Positions 12,371 to 25,806 of a stretch of 64,000 bases of DNA are shown here, piece after piece (the first letter of the stretch is position 1; every line of letters begins with the position of its first letter). The notes beneath the pieces were generated by a model. It saw only the letters and a list, made by a program, of their open reading frames with translations. It did no database searches and was not told the DNA's origin. Where the stretch lies: positions 3,089,501 to 3,153,500 of the forward strand of contig JAUPFP010000027.1 of the NCBI GenBank assembly GCA_036925085.1, read 5' to 3'. Made by a program: the position numbers and the translations under genes. The DNA comes from Brachycybe producta (Eukaryota; Arthropoda; Diplopoda; Playtdesmida; Andrognathidae).

Positions 12371-13746
12371 TAAAACATGTCAGATATGGTGAGACATCAT
12401 TTTTCCTAGTACAAGCGTGCTACGGTGCTGCACAAATGAATTATTCGTAAATGATTGCAATTCTTTTTTTTTTTTTACTTGTGCAACATTAAAATAATTT
12501 ATTTTAACTAAAATAATATCTCACCTTAAAATGCGGGTAGATTTTATAATGAGCCTTGAAGTCAGTGACTCAAGTGATCCAAGGTGTAGTGAATAAGAAG
12601 TTCTTTGGTTGTTCCAACTGAGATTCAAAACACCGTTACATTAAAACAGTAAAATAAGAAGTTCTCACGCTTCGAAGCATTTGTTTCAGAAAATAAAAAA
12701 TTACTCCAAAAAAATTAAATATCGTCACTTTATGGGGCTCAGCGCCATCTACCCCTCACATCTTCACCCTAAAACTATAAATTAACCTACATAAAATATC
12801 TATATATAGTTGTAATTGCATTTTTACTAATTGTATCCATGATTATGTTATTACAATCTTTATTTTGATAATTATGTAATCGCATTGATAATGCAAAAAA
12901 TTAGAAATGGATCTTTTTTAGATTTGTGAGCCAAATTTCTTGAAGTATTTTGATAGGATAATTTCAGCTCTTTTTCAACAATTTTAGGCTCTACTTTATT
13001 TTTATATAATCATTTATTGTAGTGTCAATGTCAAAGTCCTAATCTACATTTAAATTATATTAAGTTAAATGTTCTACCAAGCCAAGTTAAAGACATTAAA
13101 TTTTGAATTTTTAAAAATTACTCCATAGGCAGTTAAGACGAATGCTAAATGCATTGTCAAAACCCAACGGTATAACCATGTCAACAATTGTAATGTTTTC
13201 TGGACAAGGTTCTGGTTCGGCTGAAATAATGCATTGTCAGGAAATTCGGAACCACATAATACAAATGTAAATTAAGTGTAAGCCTGCTAAGATTGGCTAT
13301 TTAATCATTTGTTATAATAAAATGAACGCAACTCAATTAAAAAAAAATAAATGATCTCATAAAACATTTTAGCATTTAATTTGAACTGAAATTCCATTTC
13401 ACAATGTATAACTTTGTATATTTAAGTGGTGGTTCTATGGTTGGTTGTTTGGTCGAAACTGTCTTCAATTGTGAAATCTTAATTTAGTTTTTTTTTAATT
13501 TAACACATTTTAAAATATCAATCAGGTCCATGGATTCTTGGTTCCGTCCAACTGGTCAAATAAATCTATCAAGAAATTTCACTTCATCTTGAAAATGAAA
13601 TCTTAATTAATAAATTGTTCTAAATTAAAAATTCCCTTTCTGGAGGCGGTCCACGCCTAATCACACAGGTAGAGATTATAAATTATTAGTCACAACCATA
13701 CTTTCACATTGAAATAAATGAGAATTCGATTCCGAGAAGAACAAAA

Positions 13747-16700
13747 TCAACCGGCGTTGGCTGCCACCCACGACAGAGTGGACGTCACTTTGTGATAGAT
13801 TCCCGGTTGTCTTTCGAGAGCACATCCAAAACCGGCCGAAGTAATTCCTATCAAAGTCCACCGTCCGTTATCCAATGCCATCAAAGGACCTCCGGAATCG
13901 CCCTTAAAAATAACAATCCAAAAACAATACTAATGTTTTTTAAAATGTATAATAAGACTTGTTCGAAACGAAATTCAATTTCGATATAATGTATAAAAGC
14001 CCTTTTCTCCCAGTGTCCACTTGTTACCAGACATGCGTCCTTTCGTCCATCCTTATATCCAGCACACATCATTTCTGGATAAAGTAACAATGTAATTCCT
14101 TTTTGTTCATGCCATCGGATGCAATCTTTGTCCGATATCAGAGGTACATACACCTTCTGTAGAATAAACGTTCCGGTCCGACTTTCTATATACATATATA
14201 TCATGGAAGGAAACATCATTAATAGTTTATTTTGAATTATAATTGTTACTGTTTTAAGTAACATGACACATGTGTTACATAACAATAGTTTTGAGGATCT
14301 GATAAAAAACTTTGCAATTAAAAAAGTAAGAGAAAACTTTTCAAATATAAATAAAGTGGAAGTATACAAAAATAAACAGTATTTTCCTTCTTACTATAAG
14401 TTTTGTTTCATTTCGAAAAATAAAATTTTATTTTACAGTTTATATTTTTAATTAGATATATACGGGGGCACCACATTTTTTTAAGTGCTTAGGGCAGCCA
14501 AAGGTCTTAATTAATCCGGCCCTGACTGGAAGAGCCCAGAGCCAAAAGACAAAACTCGTAGACATTTTGACAAATTTAACTAATTGGTATCGCGATTTGG
14601 TGGACAGTTGAAATGATGTATTCGACAGTTCAACGTTCTTTCGACCGTCTCCAGCTCCTCTTATTATTAATAGAAACTCATATTATATAGTACAATCTAT
14701 TGCGAGAGAGGGAAAGAGAACACTTTTGGAATCTGAAGTTCAATAACTCAAATAATTTACTTCTAAACATAATGAAAATTTTTATTCATGAGAAAGTGGC
14801 GCCGAAATAGATTAAATATTAAGATACGGATGAAGTCCATGTATTTTTTTTTTGAAAACACCATATAAATTATGTATAGATGAATAAATTGTAAAACTAG
14901 TGTTTCAAAATTCAAGGAAAGAGAAAGCTGTCATTGTCCTCTCATAGTCTCTAACATTAGATTAAGACATTTTAGAACGGGAAATGGTGGTCATCCACAA
15001 TGATTTTTTAAATAGACATTATGAAATATAATGAGATTTCTAAATTTGAATTGAATATCAAAGAAAAAAGGTTAGATTTAATATGTCTTTCATATAGTAA
15101 TAAGCTAGCCATAACTGCATAACTGGTAGTATTTGATGTCATTTAGCCTAGGTTTGAACACAACCACTTCCTCTTGCATTTCCTGCTATGAACAGCTAAT
15201 TTTCGCATTCTCTGTTTATTTCTGTCTTTCGGAAGACCAAAATTATGAGAAACTTTGAAAGTGTTTTAGAAACGGGTAGCTCAATCACAGAAGAATATTT
15301 TTATGTTGATATTTTTCAAAATAAATATTTTATAGACACAAATTTAAAAAAAAATGTCGCCTGCTTAAAGGATGAGTGATTAAGACAGAATAACCAAGAG
15401 CTCGCGAGGAGACGTTTACACTTTGAAGTCACCTTAAAAACCACATGGGTATTTCAAATGTTTTTATGCTTATAATTTATGCCGTCTAAACTGGCTTGCT
15501 TGATAAAATCTAAATACCAAACAAGACACAATTAATGTTAAGTAACTCGATTAAATATAGTTTAGTGGCTCACCAAAAAAAAACTTGATAAAACTAGTAA
15601 ACGTTCGGACATCGTCTATACTCTTAATAATACTCTTAACCTCGTAACTCACCCACGGTGGGATCCGTTTTTCCCCAGCCGGCAACGACAGCCATTTTAC
15701 CGACGGCATCGGCTGTTCCTCCGACATGCGGCAGACATATCGGAAGAATGTTATCTCGAAATACGACACGACGATTAAGCCTCAACAGAGCCACGTCGTA
15801 ACGGTCCGGTTGTGTCAACATGTACAAGAAATTCGGATGGATTCTTTTTTCAGTCACACCGTAAACTTCGTTCGGAAGTGGCTCGAAAAACCTTCCCGTA
15901 TCTTGGAGATCGTATTCGCCCAGAATCACCGAAATTTGACCTAGTCTCGCACTGAAAACATATTTTTACAACACAATTATATTAAGAGGCGGCCACACTA
16001 TTAGTGGACCAACAAAGTCAGTATGAAGGGGTCACTTACGTCCACTTTACTTTTAGAGAAACTGGTCTTACCTACGAACACAGTGGGCCGCAGTGGCCAC
16101 ATAGAAATTATTAAGAAGGACACCTCCACACTGTTGGCCTGAAATTCTAATGTGAGCCTACAGTAGGAATAGAAAGAAGGAAGAAACAAAATGACAAAAA
16201 AAATAACATAAACTGGGTGGCCAAGTGAATTCCATTAAAGGTGAGCATCGAGCATATCCTAATTTGCATATGAATCGAGAGAGAAACCTGGTCAAAAAAA
16301 CTGGTCATTGCAACGAAACATTTGACCCTATGATGTTTCAACTTAAATTAACTCAGTCGAGTTAATGTGGTTTTTAAATTTAAACAAACGCCTTTCAAAC
16401 TCAAAATGAAGAGAAACTTGAATGTGTTTTAGAAACTAGCAAGGTAGCTCGATCACTTAAAGTAATTTTCATGTTGATATCTCTTAAAACCTTTTTATGT
16501 CACTCATTTTGGGTAATGTCCCAACTTTAAGCTGACGGTATTTTCTTCAATTATTGTCTATAAAAAGTTTATTTTGAAAAACATCAAAACGAAAATACTA
16601 TTAAGTGATTCAGCTTCATCCTTCTAGTTTCTAATACACTCTCAATGTCTCTTTAATGTTGCTGCTGTTCTGAAAGAATATATTTTCGTTCCGATTTCCA

Positions 16701-17825
16701 TAGAATGTCATAAAAAAGTCTTCCGTTTAACATAAAAAATATTCTGGTAATATAATTAAATTTCGTGTTAAACGGTTTCTACTGTAGGTGCTATTTTAAT
16801 GACGATCTTACGAAAATATTTTTATGACAAGACAATTTTTGTTATGAACTTCAAATTTACAAATTAAGTGTCATAAACTGCCACAAAAAGTTTACTTTAA
16901 AAAATATCATCATGAAAATTCCACTATTCACATTCATTCACTTTTATTGTTTTAAATAAACTTTTAACCTCCTTAAATAATTTCTCCTAGAAAAAGCTCG
17001 GATCATTGAAACTACATGTCTTTAAGTAGAAATAACCCGGGGTTATATTTTAGTTTCTTGTAAACTTTGACTCGAGTGATCCCATAAGAACTATTAAATT
17101 GTAAGCTAATTACTTACGAGCCAAGGGAACTCTGCAAACGATGCCGTTTCTCCACCGATAATCCTCTTGCTCACGGACATCTTCTGTATTCCACATTCTA
17201 ATTTTTACAATACAAGAAATGTGAAAGATTATCTTAGGGTTGGAACGCACAGATCACTTTCGGTAGTCAATTTCGACTGCGTAAAATGAAGTCGGGTTGA
17301 CGCCAAAGCTGATCACTTCAAACCAAACCATAAAAAAATACCATGTAGCTACATTGCAACCACAGCTCAACCGCCTGCAATCGACCACCAAATGTGATCT
17401 GTGTGCCAAGGGCCTTAGTGCACGAGTACGCATGCACGCACGGTTTATATACTTACGGACGGGATTGGAGACGTGGTGATCGTAACGAGCTGGAGCCTGC
17501 AAAGGAATGCCTTTGGGAACGCAACAGGTGAACATCCAACTGTTACCGCATTTGCTGAGGAATTGTGCTCCACCCCACCAACAAAACAACACGAAGGTGC
17601 AACTGTATTGAGCTCCATTGTGGTAACAAGAGTTCGGCACTCCGAACAATTCGGGAAAGATTCTCGCTGAAACAAATTAATTAATTAGGTTTTTTTTTAA
17701 TTTAATCATGGTGGGTGGGTGGGTCTTAAATGAATATTACCTGCAGGTCTGGATGCAGCCACGGATTGTGGCATTTGAAATATTACCCAAAATAAAATTA
17801 AAGTTCTCCATGAGATTCCATACAT
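13747..17825 (-). CDS. Protease B: divergent CG8170-like clip-type serine protease
   Basis: Seven exons (17741-17825, 17457-17666, 17118-17197, 16072-16157, 15653-15951, 14028-14185, 13747-13902), phases 1,1,0,2,1,0, give 357 residues. Residues 1-24 are a signal peptide (hydrophobic ILFWVIFQMPQSVAA). The clip-like knot is 42-77 (Cys 42, 51, 57, 68, 76, 77). The linker to Cys100 is only about 22 residues, the shortest in the cluster. Activation is at KR110|IIGG, with Ile replacing the usual Val. The triad is His150, Asp206 (DVALL) and Ser309; Asp303 in DACL predicts trypsin-like specificity. After the active site it reads TSAGFGC, with Ala where chymotrypsin-type enzymes have Trp215. This SAG feature, GIYHKV and the IRISGQQCGG start are shared with protease C, so B looks like a duplicate of it. 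A splice acceptor lies 25 nt before the ATG. Confidence 0.88.
15203..15443. mobile_element. Foldback MITE (CTAGAAGGGTAGCTCAATCA family), intron 5 of protease B
   Basis: The left arm reads CTGTCTTTCGG...GAAAGTGTTTTAGAAACGGGTAGCTCAATCAC. The right arm has lost its inner half and keeps GACAGAATAACC...GACGTTTACACTTTGAAGTCACC. It is an internally deleted copy. Confidence 0.65.
16365..16685. mobile_element. Foldback MITE (CTAGAAGGGTAGCTCAATCA family), intron 3 of protease B
   Basis: The left arm runs from TTTAAACAAACGCCTTTCAAACTC through AGAAACTAGCAAGGTAGCTCGATCACTTAA. The right arm has TATTAAGTGATTCAGCTTCATCCTTCTAGTTTCTAA and ends near TCTGAAAGAATA. Both arms and the loop are present. Confidence 0.7.
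17238..17416. mobile_element. ACCACTTTTGGTGGTC-type palindromic element, intron 2 of protease B
   Basis: The left arm GCACAGATCACTTTCGGTAGTCAATTTCGACTGC pairs with the right arm GCAATCGACCACCAAATGTGATCTGTGTGC, with weak pairing between. It fills most of the 259-bp intron (17198-17456). The terminal GTGTGCCAAGGGCC is shared with the copy at 5503-5516. Confidence 0.65.
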
Positions 17826-18219
17826 CGCTCAACGAACAACCCAACCGCACCTGAAATATATTTAAATGAACATTCAAAATTAATTAATTTGTATCAAATA
17901 TTTTTTAATTAACATTCTAATCAGCAATTACATCATATTTTGATTAATTAGGATTATTTAGATTGGAAGATAAAAAACAATTAAAACGCCATACAAATTC
18001 AATCACCTTTTGTTTTTTTTATTAAAAAAAGTAATTTTTAATAATATATATTAATGTTGTAAACACATATAATTTATGTAAAAATAATCTAAAAGTAATG
18101 TCACGTTTACAGTCGATATTTCGCTAAATGTCAACTATAATTCACGCATTTATTTCGTAATATTTAATGTTTAAAAAACGTCACTATAGCAATGTTTTTA
18201 TGTCATTAATCTAAGAGGC

Positions 18220-18645
18220 TATTTTTTAAGTTTACACCTGGCTTTATTGTCTTTAAGGAGCAAAATTAAAAGAAACTTAAAAGTGTTTTAGAAACTAGAA
18301 GGGTAGCTCAATCACTTCGGAGTATTTTCTTGTTTAATATTTTTTAAATTAAGCTTTTTGTGGCACTTTCAAAATGACTCAACTTTTAAGCAGACGATAG
18401 CCTATTTTTTTTAAATTTATGTTTATGTTACTTTCAATCTACGGAATCAGCCAATCTACAGATTGCCTAGACAGTCTGCAGATTGACTGATTCCGCAGAT
18501 TGACAGTACTAACATCTATAAAAAGTTTAATTTGAAAGATATCAACATGAAAGTATTAAGTGATTCAGCTACCCTTCTAGTTTCTAAAGCACTTTCTAGT
18601 TTCTTAATTTTACTCCGATGACAAGATAACCAGAGTTCAAAAATA
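18220..18645. mobile_element. Foldback MITE (CTAGAAGGGTAGCTCAATCA family) with a second hairpin inside
   Basis: The left arm GAAACTTAAAAGTGTTTTAGAAACTAGAAGGGTAGCTC and the right arm GTGATTCAGCTACCCTTCTAGTTTCTAAAGCACTTTC are present. The loop is enlarged by an extra inverted block at about 18437-18508 (GGAATCAGCCAATCTACAGA against CTGCAGATTGACTGATTCCG), probably a separate small insertion. Confidence 0.7.
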
Positions 18646-18817
18646 CTCTGTTCATAAACATTAAAAAACAATAAAAAATTAACACTATATAATTAATTAA
18701 CAAAATAAAATATGCAAATATTTCTCAAATTTGAACAAACTTTTTATTTCGGATCTAATGCATTGCATTAAATGAGTCTTGTTCGATTGCACTATTATAA
18801 ACACGGTCACGCAAGCA

Positions 18818-18890
18818 GCCCGTGTGGCCTAATGGATAAGGCGTCGGTCTCCTAAACCGAAGATTGCGGGTTCGAGTCCCGCCATGGGTA
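18818..18890 (+). tRNA. tRNA-Arg (anticodon CCT)
   Basis: The 73-nt sequence folds as a standard cloverleaf. The acceptor GCCCGTG pairs with CATGGGT, the D-arm is GCCTAATGGATAAGGC, and the anticodon stem TCGGT/ACCGA carries loop CTCCTAA, so CCT decodes AGG. The T-arm is GCGGGTTCGAGTCCCGC with discriminator A. Internal A and B boxes are intact and a T5 run at 18905-18909 can end transcription by RNA polymerase III. There is no intron and CCA is not encoded, as usual in eukaryotes. Confidence 0.95.
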
Positions 18891-21800
18891 CTCAAAGCTG
18901 CCAAAATTTTTGCATTTTTTTAATGGTATATTAATAGACCTGCATTTTTTATTAAATATTCTGGGTTAAATGTCTTTTTTTTTAAATTTATATATATTTA
19001 AATTAACGGTTAGTTCACCGGTGGTTGATTAATGTGGTTTGGTGGCTCTCTGTAGGCGGCCTTATACAATATGTTAATGGCATAATAATGGTATAGGAAA
19101 GAAAAGAACCGTTTTGTGTTCTTATAATGAAGTAAATTAAAGCAATGTTGACCACGGAAGCCTAATATATAAGCTCTTTTTACAAGAAAGCTACAATTAG
19201 TGGGGAAAAAAGAGACTTGACGAATTTGGCTGAGAGCAGAAAATAAATACATTCACCAATATCTATAATTTAAGAAAGAAAAAGTGCCGAAAGGTACTGA
19301 AATCAAAATGTTATTAGCATCATTTGATTCACATTTACATTACAATTGTTACAACATTTTAAGAGATTAATTTCCTTGTGTATGTTTCTTCTTTTCTATT
19401 TCCGCTTTTTTTTTACACTCATGTGAATTCATTTTTTTTTTGCTATTATATATGCAAACCAAATAACAAAAAAAAATCCAATTAAAAATGCCAAATGGTT
19501 TCAACTTTAAAATATCATAACAAGTTTTAAAATCTCTTCCTATCAGCTTGTGTCAAAAAGAAATCTTTTTTAAAAAAATTTGTTTGTTTGTTGTTCGTTA
19601 AACCAACTGCCAAGAACTCATTTTTTTGAGTTATTTTTTGAAATCATTTCATTTTTTCAAAGATACAAAACCAACTTATTAAAAAAAGTACTTATTGTAA
19701 ATGTCATTCTTGTCACATTGTGTATTCAATCTATTAAAACATCAAAAAAATAATTAATAAACAAACTTTCATGGCCTGAAAATCTAGGCATCACAAGTCT
19801 TCACATATTCATTTTAATGATTTAATTCATCAATTCATTAAATCATTTAAACATTCAAATTAATTAAAATAATAATATTTTGCAAATTAGCTGCAAAAAT
19901 GTCAGCCTCCTCTTTTGTAATATTGCATTGCGTTTGTAAAATTTGCATTGTTCTCACCTTCACCACCTTAAATCCACTGTTAATACCATCAGGAATAAAA
20001 ATCACAGAACGAACACGTTTAGTAGTAAAAAAAAAATTCTTGTGAATCTAAAAAACTAAGTAAAAACTTGCAAGTTCACATCTTTTTCTTTCTTTCAAAA
20101 ACTCAGGAGACATTAAAACTTTTTTTAAAAAAATATTTCATAGATAAATTCGAATTTTATGACAACGATTTTTCGCTTAGTCTCATAATGAATTTGTATC
20201 ATATATAAAATGTGATATATCCTGTGATGAATTTAAATAAATCCAAAAAACTTTTCAGGTAGTTGAAAGAAGAGTCATTAGAAGAAACATATGACAACAA
20301 AAAACAATCTTAAAAATCCAGAAAGACGTTTGCTTCTTTTGATGTTACCATAATATATGAACAAGCTACAAAGTGACTTTCAAAGTCAACTACAGGTACA
20401 AAACAACTAATGAGTGTTCGTTATTCTTGTTCAAGTTGTTCTTTTTTTAAAAAAAAATATTCATCTCAAACACAAATGTGATGGTGGTTGGAGGTGGTGA
20501 ACACCTTTTTCTTCTTCTTCTTCAATGATGATGATCTAATGTGTGTTCTGTAGCAAAGTAACCAAGTTTGTTATGATTTTTCTGCTTACTTGAACAATGA
20601 TGGCAAGGTGAGTTAAGAGGGGGGGGGGGGTTGAGATTCAATGGTAAGGAAGGGAATACGGGAAGGAAAGGGGGGGGGGCCTCAGGCGGGCAGATGACCC
20701 CAATGTGGCTTCTGTAATCGTCCGTTTTGCGCATGCGTCCAACTGTAACAACTTCAAGTTCAAAATGACAAGTTGCAATGACCTAGAAAATGTAGCTCAT
20801 TTTTTTTTTCTTCTTCCATTTTGAAGTCTACCTTGGCCATCTTTTTTTTTTTCTTCTCTTCATTTCATTTCTCTCCTCCTCATGCCTTTTTTTAACATAA
20901 TATGAAATTCTCATTTGATTCCTTACTGTCAAGGTCAAGTTAACCACCCCATGCCTTCGTTATTACACCTATATATACACACCTGTATACTAACAATAAG
21001 AATGTGGGTCTAAACTACATAAACACATCATTTATGTATGCGCTTGACCAATCAATAAACGTTGTATAAATTTATTATCTTTTCTTTCCCCTACTTTACA
21101 TTAAAATTTGTTTATTCAGGTTAATATTGCCATCAACATTCAATACTAGTTGAAAACACTGTAAAAATGTACACGGAATCTAATTATCTCAGTTACTGAT
21201 GAACTAGCTTCTAATCTATTCAAAATGCAAAAATATATTCATATAAATTAGGTCATTTAATTGATTTTTTAAAAAATTAAAATGACAGACCTGAAATTCC
21301 TCTCTTATTCCTGAAGAAGGATGATAGAGCTTTTTCCAAGACAAAATTTACACAGGACACAATTTAAAATTGTGACCAAATTGAAAAAGAACTATTTTCA
21401 ATCTAAACTTTCCAATACTGTTTCTATAAAAATGGGCCTTTTAATTTAGAAAGGGTCATTGCACTTATTAAGAAGCTATTGAAAGGAACATTTGTAGGTC
21501 ACACTGAAGGGTCCTACAGACCTAATTAATATAACACAAAGAAATCAAACAGAATCAATTCATCTTTTTTAACATAATAAAAACTATTAAGTCTATATAG
21601 TTCTAAATCTCATTGAATAATTCTTCTTTATGATTGTAATTATCTAAACCAGACTAAACAATTGTTGATATTTGTTTCATTTCAACAAACAAATAATTCA
21701 CAGAAATGAAATGACAATAGAATTGTGAACACGACAGACAGATGAGAAACATTTTTGTTCACATTGAATTGAAATGAGAGAAGAAAAAAAAAAGCAGAGA

Positions 21801-24465
21801 CATTTCATGTATTTGTAAATTGTCCAATTCAAATAAATCTCTTTTGGTAGTCTGTATTTGTATAATGGATGTCAATGTCCTCTTGAAGCAGGACATTCTT
21901 GACTGTTGTGTCTTTGAGAGATTTCATTAATTTTGCTTTATGGCACCGGATGTAGCCTACATATTGCTCTCTTTTTTACACGAATAATGCTTGGATGGAT
22001 GGCTCTTTGTGTATTTATCAGCAAATATTAAGCCTATGCAATGTGCTATCTTGAAAATTCTTCTTAACCTACTTTAAAAAAAAGTTGCCCTGAAAACTTT
22101 TGAAGTCCTCGTTCAAATTTTAAACATTTTTTTAAATTTAAAGGTCTAGTTCACACAAATATATTATTGATGGACAAAATAATAATAATAATAATTCTCA
22201 TTAGCAGTTAGCGATTTTGATCATTTAAAGCGTGCTTTTTTCTGCACTTGTGGTCGAACCATTATGGAGAGCCGTTCATGTCAAAATGTCACAATCCAAT
22301 ATTTCCAATATTTATATCTGCAATTCAAATATAGATATGCACGATATAATTATGGATATTCGCGATTAAATTGTAGGCAGCCATAACTGAATTGTTGGAT
22401 AGACAAAATTCGGAAATTTTGAAATGACCATTGATATTGGTCATGAAACAACAAGCGCAGAAAACACACATATTTGAATAAAATGTCAAAGTTCAAATTT
22501 AAGAAAATATTTGACGAGATTTCTAATTTATTTATCAATATGAATTTTTTTTTTTTACTTATGCTTTGATTTCTCCAGTAAAATTCAAGTTTATACTTCC
22601 GGGTAAAAATATTGCTCTAAAAAATCTCTTCAAATTGGGGTTCACATTAAAACATTTTTTTTTAATCTGACCAAATGTTTCATTTTTTATTATGAATTTG
22701 ATCCAAGCATATGGAGCCTGTAAACATATAAATATATATATATAAAAAATCTAATATATGTTACATGTTGCTGATTCACGTTACCCCCTCAAGATAAATT
22801 TGTGCCTGAAGACGACAAACGCGTGTTTTTTTATATTTATATGAAATAACATTTGTAATAATAGGTCCCCTTACGTTATTTCTGCACACAATCATTTTCT
22901 CAGCACACTTAAAATGATAAAAGTTCATTTAAAGTACTACCACCATAATATACCAGTTACAGTTAAAATGAGATCTTTTCGACATTTTCTTATCTTGCTT
23001 GGTGTTGTTTTAACTTCCGGATTGGTTACCTGAACATCGTTTTCCATTTTTACAGACCCACTTCCTTCCTCATTCAGACTTTTGATCTTTATTTTAAATC
23101 AAGGAAGGGATTTTTACAAATGTAGTGTACACTTTACTGTATTATGTGTAATAACACATCATATACTGTAGTTTTCAGACGACGCCAATCAAAATGTAGC
23201 ACACTTCTTCTATAAAGTCAAGTTTCGAAATTTGCAAAGTTTCTCTGTGTAATTGCAATGTCCAGAAACTTAGCTCCAAATTCAACAAGACTTTACATAT
23301 GAACCTAGCTCCAACCTACTATGCTTGTTAAAAGCTTGCACAAAATAGCAAAAGAAATTTATATTTTCATTGTACATAAAAATAAAAATGGTAAATAATT
23401 TTTCCAGAGCCGTTTTTTCTCTTAGTCCAAGGCTGAAAACCCCATAAAACAGGGGTATTTTCAATGTTGAAACACCTAATTCAGAGTGTTGAAGAGTGTC
23501 AATTTTTCTTCTTGAATTTGGGCCTCTCTTCTTCAATGTTATAACTTATAATACACTTGCTTATTTTGTCTTCTTCTTCATATTTTTCATTATATTTATT
23601 ATTCGTACATGACCCCACCCCAACAGTGAACCTGTATGTGGGCACCAACATGGTCTCTTTCTTTCTCATAATATAATAATGAATAAGTTAAGTTTGTGTA
23701 GTTCATGAATTTTTTTGTGTTCATCTGAAGGAGGGATATAATATGAATGTATTTTGCCTAATGGCAAAGTGGGAAAAATCTAATAAATGTGGGTTGTTGG
23801 TTTTGACCATGTTGTAAGTACTAAATACAAATTAAAACAAGTTTCATATTAAATGTTACACAAAAAAATAAAAGATCTGCTCAATGGTATTATGTATAAT
23901 AGGCTTATAAAACTATAAATTAACAAGTAATTGTATATTATCTTCATACGCCACTCAAACAAGGTTTAATTTATATAGATTCTGAAGGACCATCAGTTCA
24001 GTCATTTACCTGAGCAATTAATATATAGATTTCAAAGGCATTAAACCTTGACATTCATAATAGAAAAAGGTTAAAGATCGTGTGATATATTTGTATAAAG
24101 AACAAGAAGAAAAAAAGAACAAGAGGTCAGAAACAAAAAATTGTAGGTAAAGGTAAAACCTTTTTAATACACCTGTAATTGGAACAGCTTCTTCAGTCCA
24201 AAAAAAAAAAAGTAGGACAACCTGTAGTAGTTGTTTAAATCTTTTTTAAGACACACCAATTGGACCAAGTAACACTGTGTTAACAAAAAAAATGTTAATT
24301 TGAGGGTAGTTTATTGGGCATTGCTTTTTAAAAGTCGTTCCTGGTACCATCATCATCATACACACAAACACAATAGCAACTTAGCTAGTGCTTCAAATAT
24401 ACGTGGAAATGGTGGCGCTCAACTTAGTGATCTAGCACCACTTCTAAGAACAAATGCCAAACTAA

Positions 24466-24565
24466 AACAAACGCCAATCAAAACAAATGCCGAATTGAAT
24501 ATTAGCACCAAAGATGTGGCTGTTATTCTTTTTGGCATTTGTTCAATTTGGCGCTTACTGAATAA
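24466..24565. repeat. Short AATTTGGCGCTTA palindromic repeat
   Basis: AATGCCGAATTGAATA and GTTCAATTTGGCGCTTACTGAATAA are degenerate inverse copies. Related pieces occur at 24890-24970 and, in the clearest form, at 31640-31712. It is probably a very small MITE. Confidence 0.4.
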
Positions 24566-25806
24566 CGACCAAACCAACATATTAAGATTAAATACAACTA
24601 ACAAAAAATAATCAAGTATCCTTCAAGTTTTAACTGGGAAGTTGTTACAGTGGTACCTGCCGTGCATGAGCGTTGCCACTCCGAAGGTGTTCAATAAGAC
24701 AAAACAAACTGCACATAGAGGCGAAAACGAACCAAGATCTTTTCAAACACTCGACTCCACATTCTAGAAAACTGAATCGTGAAAGAGGTAATTTGGTCGA
24801 AGCAAGTGAGGCACTTGCCTTTGGCGCCCAAAGCTTAGGGGCGCAGAAGAACTAGAATGATATTGTAAAGATGAGGCGCCAGTTTTATTCTTGATTTCGG
24901 CGCAAAATGCCAAACTAAATAACAGACAAATCTTTGGAGTTATTTCAATTTGGCGCTTATTTAGTTATTAAGGGATTCAACTGCAATAACACCCAGAACT
25001 TGATTAAAGGAGAAAGGAAAAAAAACTTCTTTAGTCGATTTAATTTGCATAATTAACTTGTAGTCTTGTACAAAATCATCACTTTGTTGTTGTTTCTAAA
25101 GTTTTTGTTACTAAAACCGAAATGAAAATATATAATGAAGTGAAGACGCAGATATTTTTGTTTTTAAATTAAAGTTTTAAACACAAATCTAATTATCGAT
25201 AGGTTTCTCGCATGAAACTATGAAAATATACACGTCGATATCATAAGAAAAAGCTCTGATTCAACTATAATTACAAAATTGTACCGATTTTTCATTTCAA
25301 AATGAAATTCCTAACGTTTCATCATTTTCACATCATATTCATAATCAATATCTCCATGCAAGTTACACTTACATGTACAGTTTAAATAGCCTTCATGAGA
25401 TCATGGAAACTATTAATATACTAGAAAAGGCAACAAAATATTTTTTAAAAAAACAACTATGTGATTTAAATAAAACAAATGGGACCGCATTCATTGAACA
25501 AGAGGACACTCGAGGGCAGGAATGAAGAGTGCGGACTTCACAGTCACTGAAACTAAAACGCTTTGCATTTGCAACGTACCCGTAAGTACTCATCAGGATT
25601 CCCTGCAGATATGTTAGGATTTGAAAAAAAAAAAAGCCAAAACAAATCCATCGATATTATATCGAGAACGGCAGTTCTTCTCTTTTGCAAAATGGTCTCT
25701 TTTTTTTTTCTTTCTTGAGAGGCAAACAATTAAAGGCTGCCCCTCCATTCGAATGCATATCGATAAGAAACAAAACAATTGAAACTCACTGAACATCACC
25801 CACTTT

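Larger units (their letters stand above)
6491..13746. other. 7.3-kb spacer between proteases A and B, no gene seen
   Basis: No open frame here resembles a protein and none has usable splice sites on both sides. The interval holds two MITEs (7567-7837 and 11575-11887), a TC-rich run at 7023-7050, short G-runs (6891-6897, 7205-7215), a tandem TTAAAATATTATA block at about 12308-12370, and an AGCGCCATCT motif at 12741-12750. The 5' untranslated exon(s) of protease A, implied by the splice acceptor at 6491-6492, should lie in or before this spacer, but I could not identify them. Confidence 0.55.
17851..25806. other. 8-kb spacer between proteases B and C
   Basis: The only gene is tRNA-Arg at 18818-18890. 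There is one foldback MITE (18220-18645), short GCGC palindromes near 24466-24565 and 24890-24970, poly-G stretches at 20620-20631 and 20671-20679, and a TTC-rich run at 20507-20522. Remaining open frames are short, AT-rich and without splice-site support. Confidence 0.55.

Noticed and set aside
14460..14530. GGGGGCACC...GGCCCTG block as a hAT-type insertion
   Set aside because: Only loosely similar to the 45651-45911 element. No inverse end or target duplication could be found.
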